Source of the DNA: Lobulomyces angularis
Lineage: Eukaryota; Chytridiomycota; Chytridiomycetes; Lobulomycetales; Lobulomycetaceae
DNA: 33,625 nucleotides
Direction of reading: 5' to 3'
NCBI GenBank assembly: GCA_027604685.1
Contig: JADHYX010000138.1
Span: 17,949-51,573 of the forward strand
Shown here piece after piece: positions 12,101-21,305 of the stretch. The notes beneath the pieces were generated by a model. That model worked only from the letters and a program-made list of their open reading frames with translations, was not told the origin of the DNA and did not search any database. The position numbers were made by a program, and so were the translations under genes. The stretch's first letter is position 1. Each line of letters begins with the position of its first letter.

Positions 12101-14667
12101 CTCCTTTAAGTAGTTTACAAATATCGAATAGCTAATTTTTTGCGATTCTGTTGCGGTGCTCACAATTTCTGTTTCAAATCCCTAAAAAATATTTAATTAA
12201 GAAAAGAATTTAAACAAACCTCTCTGGAATGCAAAGCCGCCTCAACGTTTAGTATATCTCTAAAAAACCCTAAACCATCAGCTAACTCAAGGCACAACGA
12301 CATTAATTTATAAAAGGCGGAAACTACAGGAAAAGATGATGACATTTCTATGCAAAAAGCTCCAAAATTTCTAAAATCAAATTTTAGAGAGAGAAAATTT
12401 TTTTACGTACCTTATCCACTTATAAAAAAAACTTTTTTTCTCTTCTAAAAAATTGGTTTTGCTATTTAACTTTTTTAAAAATATCACAGCAAATTCAACA
12501 AGATTAAGAAGAATTAAAAAATCCTTTGGGTTTTTAGCAGATAAGTTCGACACGTTTCCGGAGAGTGGGAACGCTTTCCAAACCTTGGTGTTTTTTTCAG
12601 TATCATCTTCTTCTTTTTCTTCTAATCCATTCATCGCTTCCGTTGTTGTTAAATCTAAATTTTTGATTAATTGAAATATCGCAAAAATAAACAAATCGTA
12701 AGTGGCTGTTAAAAATTCTTCTGCGTCTTCGCTAGAATTTTCATTTGGATTAATTTTAAACAAAGTTTCCCATAAGACAAAATAATCTTTGTATGCATGC
12801 TCTAAAATTTCAATAGTTTCACTTTCATCTTCTCCTGCGGCAACTTCTAACGCAGTTTGATAACTATCAGAGCATGTCAGAATCAAAGCTTCGTATACAA
12901 TATTTGTCCAAATTTTAGTAAAAATTGAACCTTTTTTAAACAACACAAAAAGCAACTGCCGCATTGCTACTGCATTAGAAAATTTCGCGGTTATATAAAA
13001 TTTAGGAAAATGTATTAGCATGTTAGACATCATCTGCTCAATAACAGACATGAAACCATCATCTAATTCGTCAGCGGACATAACTTCGACTAGGCAGGCA
13101 AAAGAATCCAGATATGCAGAAGTGTAATATTGTGTTCGATCTTGAATTCCGCCTCTAAAATTGTTAATTATTTATAAACAAATATTTACTCGGAATATAA
13201 CGAGGAAGATTTATTAACCAGTGCAGTGAAAATATTTTTAATTTCAGAAATCGGGTAGTACTTTTTTAACGCTTTAGAAAAATATCCGATACCTCTGATT
13301 GCTGCAGATAGTTCTTCATAAGGAGCCTGATCAGATTTTAATAGCGCAATGAAATCGAAGAGAAAGTACTTTAAAAAATAATTTAATAAAATAAGTTTAA
13401 TTCATACTGAAAATATTGACTTTTCTGATTCATCTTCTTCGTTACTTGATAGTAAAATGGATATCTAAAATGAAAAAATAAGTTAGGGGACTAGGAATAC
13501 AATAATACTTGTTTTAAAAAGGAAAACTGGGCTCTGAGTGCAGATTTTACAAGTTCCCTATTTTTGTGGGAGGATATACTTTTTAAACAACGGTAAAATA
13601 TTTCATATGATCTGTTGCTGAAATAAAATTTATTGAAGAGATGAGAATGGTTCGTTAAGAAATCGAGTACAGCTAACAAGAAAAAATTATGTTACAGTCT
13701 CGTAAATTAAATACCTTTTGGTAAATCGTATCTATTAAGGTCTTCAGGTAAATTAATCACATGAATGACAGTTTGATAAACGTGAGAAGTATTTTCCTTA
13801 GATAACTCTGGAAAGGAGCACAACCACAGATCCAAACCTCTAATTGCGCCGGAAATAAAATTAAGATCCAAGTCTTTGGCGTCCTGAAAGCTTTTAATAG
13901 AAGATATTAAATATCTTAAAAAGATTTCTCGTTCCTTAGATAAGTCATGAATTTGTTTTGGAAAATTTTTAGCTATCGTTCCTAAGAGAATAAATATTGA
14001 AGATTTCAGCTTCCCTGTCTTTACTGCAAAATATTCATTAAGATAACTTAATAATTGTAAAAATTAGAACAATAAAACAAATGTAGTCATTTTTACAGTG
14101 TAAACAATTGATCCATTCCTTGGGTAACGGTTTTGTTGGATATAGCTGCAATTGATATCAAAGGTTCAAAAGATGCAAGTTTCGTCGCTGAGCCTTCTTT
14201 TGGGTGTTTAAAAATACCAACGCAGCAGTTCTAAAAATTCCAAAAAGAATTAATTTTTAGTTTACAACCCAAGAATAATTATTTAAATTTAGTTAATTAG
14301 TTACAACCTTAATTTCCACATAGTAATTAGTAAGATTTAATTTATTTTCACCTATTAGATCTGCCAAAAAGCTCAAGAGAATTTTTTTAGCAGGTTCTTG
14401 ATGCTTTAAACCTTTAGATTTTAAAATAAATGACAAAATTCCAGTTTGCTTGGGAAATAGTAGGGAAATCACGTAATCTAAAATTGTAATTAACACAAAA
14501 AAAAATGTAATTCTCTTTACACACTAACCACTTTTTTCTAATGGTATTAATTCAGTTGTACTTTTTATATCAATGGCTAAAGACTTTGAATCAATTGTCT
14601 GATTAGTCAGTGAATCATTTAAGTCAATGAGATATTGGCGAAGGTTGTCAACCAACACTGAAGTCAT
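78..14667 (-). CDS. PRKDC: DNA-dependent protein kinase catalytic subunit (DNA-PKcs) orthologue, multi-exon
   Basis: Giant PIKK-family Ser/Thr kinase; in animals it is recruited by Ku to DNA double-strand ends and drives non-homologous end joining in the nucleus. Segments collinear with human PRKDC are visible along the whole gene: N-terminal HEAT region (SLLFPKQTGILSFILKS near 14430; AKNPKDFLILLNLVEF near 12500; FGLSYTPLAFIALNALEKW near 11900; GSALVFNRIYRVFREEASL near 10700), the YRSGELPDIQI motif near 4960, the FAT region (FPLYISSNQY near 2320), VPGQYEG near 1720, the GGEDLRLDQR motif near 1490, catalytic loop LGIGDRHTENF near 950, IDFGHAFGSATEVLPIPEM near 840, and a FATC ending GRTWLGWNPWV before TAG at 78-80. 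The start ATG (14665-14667) has an in-frame TGA three codons upstream. Many introns of roughly 40-60 nt; after splicing I estimate about 4,100 residues, like human (4,128). No frameshift was seen in the parts spliced by hand, but not every intron was resolved. Confidence 0.95.
600..1740 (-). other. PI3K-like kinase domain of the DNA-PKcs gene
   Basis: Exons here encode the kinase core. In protein order: VPGQYEG, then after an intron RKPKKITLIGTDEKEYSWL and IKGGEDLRLDQR (nucleotide-binding lobe), GNLGMIEW, the catalytic loop GIGDRHTENF (Asp, His and Asn present), and after a 40-nt intron the metal-binding IDFGHAFGSATE followed by IPFRLTNQ. All residues expected for catalysis are present, so the kinase should be active. 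The catalytic loop reads TEN where human DNA-PKcs has LNN. Confidence 0.93.
5240..5380 (-). other. ABCDE-like SQ/TQ autophosphorylation cluster in DNA-PKcs
   Basis: Immediately after the motif MQPMFASTQ (human PRKDC has TPMFVETQ at the same place) the protein carries four S/T-Q sites within about 45 residues: STQTED, ATQND, STQTR and FSQSD. It sits upstream of the conserved YRSGELPDIQI block, as the human ABCDE cluster (around residues 2609-2647) does. The surrounding sequence is polar and poor in hydrophobic residues, consistent with a flexible loop. That it is phosphorylated is inferred. Confidence 0.8.
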
Positions 14668-14975
14668 CCTTCTTCAATTTTTCAAGTTATTCAGGGTTTT
14701 GAATGTGGTTTCAAGTCAATTCAAACAAAGAGGATTATCATTAATGAAAAATAAATTAGAATTTATGAATATGATGTATTGTATTACCGTTAAAAAAAAC
14801 CGTGAGATTTATATTTAAGGACTGTTAAAAAAAAAACAACCCTACAAAACTTTATAGGTATAATTTTAAAATAAAAAACTTTTGTAAAAATAAAACTGGT
14901 TGAAAAAAAATTTATAAATTTAATGAAACCAAAATGCCAAAAAAAATAAAGACTAAATGAATTACTTAAATTTTA
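14668..14975. other. Intergenic spacer between two minus-strand genes
   Basis: 308 bases of A/T-rich sequence between the stop of the membrane-protein gene and the start of the DNA-PKcs gene. It should hold the 3' end of the former and the promoter of the latter. The 63-codon plus-strand frame overlapping it (14627-14818) covers the DNA-PKcs start antisense and has no recognisable product. No clear TATA or other site was identified. Confidence 0.5.
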
Positions 14976-16620
14976 AGTTGAAGACCACTAAAAAAAAAAT
15001 TTACAAACAGTGATAACATGGAAGTACTGTCATCAATTTCTGCTTCAACTAGGATATTGTCCTATAAAACAATTTTTAAAAATTTCACAGAGATGTTAAT
15101 TATTACGTTGATGGATCCCAAAAATTGATCTAGATACCAAATTTTTTCACTTTCATTTACATAATTGGCATGTGCATTTTCAATATTCACAACAACCTTT
15201 CCTTTAGTAGTATATTCAAAAATGCACTGTGAATTAGAAAATTAAATTTTTTTTTTGAAAAAAAAAAAATACTTCATTAATTTTTGCTTTCCCTCCACTT
15301 TCATCTATACTTTCACCTAAAATGCTACCATATATTACTCCTAACTCACCATTTAAATTGGATAGCTCTACTTTAAATATTTTCGTATTTCGATAGGCAA
15401 TATCGAAATTTAATGTAAAGTTATTTAAAACAGGAAAAGAAATAGGCTTTCCAATAGCAACGCTTCCACTTAAGTAAGCCTTATACTGAAGAAAATTAAT
15501 ACCATATTACATTAATTAAATTTACCAAAGGGCTTTTAAAAGGATTGAATTCAATTTTTTGTTCAGTGACATTAACTACAGAATCAAAACTATCATTAAA
15601 ATCTAACTTCATAAAGCTCCACATGGGTATTAACCAATTTCCAAAATTTTTTAAGTTGAAGTAAGTGAAACTCTGAATACGAAATAAAATAGGCTGCATG
15701 TAAAAGTCTTCGTTTTTTTTTTCATTATTCTTCAAAATTAACTCCTTCATCAAAGCAATTCCAAAATTAATATCAAATTCTTTTAGAATTGTATCGAATT
15801 GTATCAATTTTTTTGGTCCTAAAGTATCCTTTATTAAACACAATTTTAGAGACAAAATACCTGCAGCAAAAGTAATTTCAGGAATAGGAATATTTAACAA
15901 TACATTTTTATTGCGGTATAATGTTTCCTCTTGATTAGTTTCCCATGTTTTTAAATTTAAGCCTAAAAAATTTAAAAATATGTATTTTGAAGTCAATTCT
16001 TCCGGAATTTTAGGAGGAATAACTAAACGGCTTCTGGTATTGTTTTTCTTCAAAGAATTCGTAGCTTCGGTAAAATCTAACTGTTAAAAAAAAATACAAA
16101 ATGATTATTATACCAGTAGTTGTATTTCTAAAGGCGACTACAGTCCAAATGCATTCTTGCAGTGATACCTGTATAGGGCTCTCAGGGGTGCTAGAGCTTG
16201 GCATTACCTAAAAAAGAAAAAGCAAATTAATAAAAAGTCAAGTTCACAATAAAAATGAAAAAAAAAAATTATAGTACTTCAACATGAATATCAACACCTT
16301 CGTTCTGAATAGAATTTATTCTAATGAATTGAACATCAACTAAGCTTTCATTGGCTTTTTTTTGAAGCTGATGTGGAAGAATGCAATAGTACAGGTAAAG
16401 GAGAACAATAAGAAGGGTAACAAAACTTATAATAACAACTGCTCTTAATTTACAACGCAACGAAGATTTTGAGGAAGTATTGGTTGGTAGCGCAGCGGAA
16501 GATTGGTTAATAGGCACAGAACCATGGTCAAACTCATTCTGCAGTAATCTGAGCAGAATTAATAGGAAAGAGTATGCAGTAATACCTGGTAGTTTCGTTG
16601 GGATGGTTCTGCGACGACAT
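14976..16620 (-). CDS. Type II single-pass membrane protein, tentatively DUF3712/Tag1-like
   Basis: Start MSSQNHPNETTR at 16620, then a 37-nt intron, a polar cytosolic stretch (NQSSAALPTNTSSKSS), a basic LRCKLR and one hydrophobic segment (VVIISFVTLLIVLLYLYYC, about residues 52-72), followed by a large presumed lumenal region. After the membrane span comes a beta-like stretch (VQFIRINSIQNEGVDIHVEV) and later LDFTEATNSL, IPPKIPEEL and FNPFKSPL. This order resembles fungal DUF3712 (LEA-2-like) proteins such as vacuolar Tag1, but the match is pattern-based and weak. Seven introns are predicted, including 31-nt (16138-16168), 33-nt (16081-16113) and 37-nt examples. Spliced length is about 440 residues, ending SGLQLKI before TAA. 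If Tag1-like, it would face the vacuole lumen; that is inference. Confidence 0.65.
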
Positions 16621-16796
16621 ATGCAAAGAAATGAACTGCAAAGGTGCAAAAGAAGATAAACGAGGTGTCCACTAAAAGTTTTATTATATTTTAATGTTGC
16701 AACACTTTGTGAATTTTTTTAGCAGGCGCAAATGATGTGGCGGTAATGTTACACAATCTAATCCCAAATTAAAAATTATTCATTGTAACAAACTAG
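16621..16796. promoter_or_regulatory. Short divergent spacer (shared promoter region)
   Basis: 176 bases separate the start codons of two divergently transcribed genes, the membrane protein (-) and the LRR protein (+). Both core promoters must lie here or inside the 5' UTRs. No specific binding site was recognised. The assignment rests only on gene orientation. Confidence 0.5.
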
Positions 16797-18542
16797 ATGG
16801 GTTCTGGCTTTAGCAAATCGGAACTTCCTTTTGCATATGTAGAACCTACTGACAGTTCCAGTCCAAGTAGCTCCTCTAACAACATCGTTTTTACCATACA
16901 CAATGATGCTAACACATTCCCAAGTAATGACAGGCTTCAAAATCACACTCAATCTCAAATTTCTGAATTATCGCAGTACGATAATGAGTCTATAATCACT
17001 TCAATATCTGAATCTCATTTTACTAAAGATTTAACTAAAATTACATTCAAACAACTTTCTAAAACCAGCGCTATCTCTCTGTGTTCAAAGAATTTATCTA
17101 GGCTTTCCAGAAATGTTGGATTATTACAATCTACTACAACCCTTCATTTGTATGAAATTAATTAAAAATTCTTTTTTTAGTTAAAATTGTTTTTTTTTTT
17201 TTTATTTATTTCTTTCTAGGTGTTGCAATTTATTAAAAGAAATACCACCGGAGATTGGACATCTAAAAAATTTAACTATACTATCTTTGGAAAAAAATAA
17301 AATAAAATTTTTACCTGACACAATTGGATTATTGGTGAATTTAACTGAGTTGAAGTTAAATCACAATGAACTAAAGTCGCTACCTAATTCAATTGGTCTA
17401 TTAGACAAATTGACTGATTTGAATTTGGAATTTAACTTCATTGATAATCTCACCTCAGATGTTGGCTTACTATTAAATTTGACTTCTTTGAATTTGGCTA
17501 ATAATAGGCTTAAATCAATCCCAGTTGGTAATAAATTATTTTATGTGAAAAAATTTTTTTTTTATTTATTTGAATTATATTTCCATTAGAAATAGGAAGG
17601 TTGAACTTTTTGCGAACTTTAAATTTAGATAATAATCCCTTGTTAACTCCTGCAACATACCATCAAGATCCTTATCTATCCCCACCTAGCTTGAAAGAAC
17701 TTTCTGCTAGAGTGATAATTCGTAATCAGCTACCAATTTTATCAACTACAAGTTTGCATATTTCGGAATACTTGAGTTCTTCTAAAAAATGTTCTCACTG
17801 TACTGGACCATATTTTGAAAGTTGTGTAAAGCGGATCAAGTTTGTTGAAAGGAATGAATATACTGTTCCATATGAAGCTAAACTTTGTGTAGCACATTGG
17901 AATAACAATCAACAACGTATAAAAATGTTATTTTCTCCTATACCAAACACTGCTCCGATTAATTACAGCAGTACCCAAAATTTTAATAATTTCACTTCAA
18001 TTTTATCATCATCCGTTTCCAGGCAAAATTCGCCTAATGCTAATTCCATGAACTCTTCACCACCACCTAATTCGGTTTTAAGCAGCCCAAAAATAAATAG
18101 ACTTATCAGAAAAAAGTTATTATTTTCAACAAAAAAAAACGCTGATGGCAGTGACGATGCTTCTGATGGGACGTTTGAGAAAGGCAACTTTTCTGAAAAT
18201 AACTTGGCTAATAACAGCTACTATATTGGTGTTACAGAAGTAGAAGCGAAGACTTTGCCTCTCTCAAGTTTTATAGTAAGAAGTCCAAGTTTACCTACAA
18301 TTTTTTTTAGTAGAGATCCAAAAACTCAAAACACCAGCACTATTGTTTCTGAAGATGTAAATAATAATGGAATTGAAGTGGAGAGAAGAGATGGTTTAGG
18401 GAAAAAAAGAAGTGACTTTATATTGAAAAGACCCAGCTTTTTTGGTAGCCTAAGAAAAAGCAGTAGTAGCAGAAATGTGGCTTTTGTAAGTGAAAATTTT
18501 ATAATTATTAATCTCTTATATTTAATTATGTAGGGAGGTTGA
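16797..18542 (+). CDS. Leucine-rich-repeat protein with predicted N-myristoylation and C-terminal Cys motif
   Basis: Four exons (16797-17149, 17220-17527, 17590-18485, 18534-18542) splice in phase to 521 residues. The N-terminus MGSGFSKS fits the N-myristoylation pattern (Gly2, Ser6), suggesting membrane tethering. After about 95 Ser-rich residues come roughly six 23-residue leucine-rich repeats of the IPPEIGxLxNLTxLxLxxN type (residues about 95-240). Next is a Cys-containing segment, CSHCTGPYFESC at about residues 288-299, followed by VPYEAKLCVAHW, which may bind metal. A similar post-LRR Cys block occurs in LRRC58-type proteins as far as I recall. The remaining 200 residues are Ser/Asn-rich and probably disordered. 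The last intron uses the good donor GTAAGT and leaves a tiny exon encoding two Gly and stop; if unspliced the protein would end at 18533. Probably a scaffold or signalling protein; no catalytic domain seen. Confidence 0.85.
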
Positions 18543-18770
18543 TTTGAAAAGCACTTCTGTAGTTAATTGTTTAAAAAAATTGGTTTTTTTTTTATTTCTA
18601 CTTTATAAATGAACTAAGTATTTTAACTATTTACATTATTATTATTATTAGATTTTTTTTTTTTTATTGAGTTGAAAAATTCTTACATTAATTCCATTCC
18701 ATTTTTCTGAATTTTTTCTTAATGGAAAAAATTTTTAGAGGAAAAAAAAAAAAAAAATTCATAATTTGCG
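18543..18770. other. A/T-rich intergenic spacer
   Basis: About 230 bases with long T and A runs and an ATT microsatellite near 18637-18650. No gene or recognisable signal seen. Confidence 0.4.
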
Positions 18771-19609
18771 ATGGAAAACTCTGAACCAGCTGGTTTGGAA
18801 AATATAGAAGAAAATTCTTTTTTAAGTGAAAAAATTGAAGAAGTCTCGTCACCATATAAGGAAACTTTTACAAAAAAATTAGTAAAAAGCTACAGTAATG
18901 AAATGGAAACCAACTCAGCACTAATTAAAAAAAAAGTTAACGAACCTCCTCAGCAGGTGCAACAAATAAATATTCGACATATACAGCATAGCCTAAAAAC
19001 TGTTATAGATTTAATTTCAAAGTGCCAAACTAGAAATAGGTATGATTGAGCACTTATTATACAATTTAAGAAAATTGTTTTTTCTTAAAAATTTATTTTA
19101 TCTTTTTCTACAGTATTGAATTGCTATCACAAATAATGGACGCAGTAAGACATTAATTTCCATTACAACTTTTAATTTACCTTTCATTTAGATTGCTACC
19201 AATTGTGAAGCACTGGAACTGAGTCCAGATGACAAACAAACAAATTTTGACCGATTGCACTTTTGGAATGGGTTAAATGATACATGGTATGTAAACCATT
19301 TTCCAAACTGGATTAATTAACGGAAGAAAAACTATGTTTATTACTGTATAGGCTCTTTGCAATTCAGTGTGCACCAAATTTTGTAACTTTAGATCAGGAA
19401 ATGTTGGAAGATGACTGGATTGCATTAAGAGATTCAGTTGTGGCATGGTCAGATGTTTTGGAATGGTATGGTTTAGTTGATTATCAAATGGTAAATTTTC
19501 AAAATACCAAATCAAAGTGAGTTTAATTTTTGTTCAACAGGGTTTATGGGAAGAAGATATAATTGAAGCTATACAGGCAAATATTAGTCAAATAAAACTG
19601 AGAAAATAG
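18771..19609 (+). CDS. Conserved-looking protein of unknown function, 200 aa
   Basis: Five exons (18771-19039, 19114-19144, 19192-19286, 19352-19490, 19541-19609) join in phase to 200 codons. The first half is acidic and polar (MENSEPAGLENIEENSFLSE) and probably disordered. The second half is a compact, aromatic-rich helical region: HSLKTVIDLISKCQTRN, DRLHFWNGLNDTWLFAI, then LRDSVVAWSDVLEWYGLVDY and a C-terminal LWEEDIIEAIQANI. The spliced junctions restore a continuous amphipathic pattern, which argues for a real gene. I recall a similar GLVDYxMGxWEEEI ending in uncharacterised fungal proteins, but cannot name a family. No membrane segment, signal peptide or catalytic motif is visible. The second exon is only 31 nt. 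Confidence 0.75.
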
Positions 19610-19989
19610 TTTTTTTTATGAAATTTGCAGAACAACACTGAAAGTTCATTTTTTTAATTTTTTTCAACTATTATCCGTTACTGGTCCTTAATTAATTTAT
19701 TTTTTTTCTCTTTGTAATATAGTAAAAACGTCGTTTTTTAATTTGTATTGTAAAAATAGAATAGCATAATACCTAATATACATCCATTAAAAAAGTAAAA
19801 AAAAAATAATTTTGTTTTCAACTGAAATATTAAAACTTCTCTGAAAAAATCTTCAAAACACTGTTTGAAAATCATTAACCTTCAACCACAAAAAATTTTT
19901 GGTGCCTGTTTTTATTTTTTTTAACAAAAAGTTTTCTTAAAAAAAAAAAAGCATCAATATTCATTAATAAAAAACTAAATATAATAATT
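19610..19989. other. Intergenic region between two plus-strand genes
   Basis: About 380 bases of A/T-rich sequence holding the 3' end of the 200-aa gene and the promoter of the E2 gene. No ORF, RNA gene or clear motif was recognised. Confidence 0.4.
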
Positions 19990-20897
19990 ATGTCTTCACG
20001 AACTGCATTAAAACGTAATTATCTTAATAATTCCTCTAATCCTTTGTTTTTTTTTTCTCTTGGAATCTACATTAATATTTTCATTTTTCACTGTGAATTG
20101 AATGTTAATATTTTTAAAATATTGTTTATTTTTTGAATTTCAAGGTCTAATGACGGAATACAAAGAATTAACAGTGAATGCTCCTGATGGGATAACGGCT
20201 GGCCCAATAAGGTTAATTTTTAGACTAAGATTTACTGACTCATTTTTTTTTTGCATCTTTGTAGTGAGGACAACTTTTTTGAGTGGGAAGCAGTCATAGT
20301 GTATAATATTAACTTTTAAAAAACTCCAATTTTATATAATTTATATTTTTAAGTGGGCCAGAAGATACTCCTTATGAAGGAGGATTATTTACTGCTGTAA
20401 TTGTATTTCCTAAAGATTACCCACTTTCCCCGCCAACAATGAAGTAATCATAATAGCCAATAAATTTAACTAATTCTATAAGGTTTACAACAGATATTTA
20501 TCATCCAAATGTTTACAAAGATGGAAATGTTTGCATATCAATTTTGCATGCCCCTGGTGATGATCCAAATCAGTACGAGTCCGCAAGTGAACGGTAAAAA
20601 AAATTATATTTTTTGTTAAATTTTTAATAATTTTCCTCTTCTTTTTGTTTTTTGTATTAGATGGTCTCCTGTACAAAGTGTTGAAAAAATATTACTTAGT
20701 GTAGTTAGTATGCTTGCAGGTAAAAGCAATATACTTCTTTTGAAAATTATTTTTCTTAAATTTTTCCATTTTTTCTATGATTAGAACCAAATGATGAAAG
20801 TGGAGCAAACATTGAAGCATCAAAAATGTGGAGAAGTAATAGAAAACAATTTGATGCTATAGTTCATGATTGCGTAAAGAGATCGTTAGGAATTTAA
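19990..20897 (+). CDS. UBE2G2: Ubiquitin-conjugating enzyme E2 G2 (Ubc7)
   Basis: Seven exons (19990-20014, 20145-20211, 20265-20300, 20354-20443, 20483-20593, 20661-20719, 20785-20897) splice in phase to 166 residues, against 165 in human UBE2G2. The product begins [18 protein letters not shown] and contains the E2 landmarks [14 protein letters not shown], the HPNVY motif and the active-site Cys in [15 protein letters not shown]. The acidic loop after the active site ([16 protein letters not shown]), typical of the Ubc7/UBE2G/Cdc34 group, is intact, as is [18 protein letters not shown]. In yeast and animals this E2 works with Hrd1/gp78-type ligases and Cue1/AUP1 at the ER membrane in ER-associated degradation. 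It has no membrane anchor itself. Two exons are very small (25 and 36 nt). Confidence 0.97.
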
Positions 20898-21305
20898 TAT
20901 CTTCATTTCTATTTTTTTTTTTCGAAGAATTTAAAAAAAAAAAAAATAGAATTGCTTAATTTAATTTTTATTTTAATTTTTTTCTTTAATAGTCTGAAGA
21001 AACATATTTAGAGAGAGTTGATATAAAAGTTTATTTGTATTTTTTTAAATAATATTCAAAGTATTGTAAAATTTTTTTTTTGTATCTTTCAAATTGTTGT
21101 AAATTTATTTTTTAAACATTTCAAAAACGTATTTTACAGCTGAGCTTGAAATAAGTTTATTGATTAAATTTTTTAAGATTATCAGAAATTTTAAAAAAAA
21201 AATATATTATGCACATTTTTGATTAGACTTTTGATTTTTTAAAATTTTTTTTTTTTTTTTTTACATACAAATCTCTTTAGATTTTTGAAGTTCCGCTGAT
21301 GAAGA
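20898..21305. other. A/T-rich intergenic spacer
   Basis: About 400 bases dominated by T and A runs. No gene was seen. A six-codon upstream ORF starts at 21299 and overlaps the next start codon; see the findings. Confidence 0.4.

Noticed and set aside
14627..14818. 63-codon plus-strand ORF over the DNA-PKcs start
   Set aside because: No domain or splice support, and it overlaps the supported minus-strand first exon.
18741..18760. A tract before the start of the 200-aa gene as a retrogene poly(A) tail
   Set aside because: Equal tracts occur throughout introns and spacers, and the neighbouring genes have introns.
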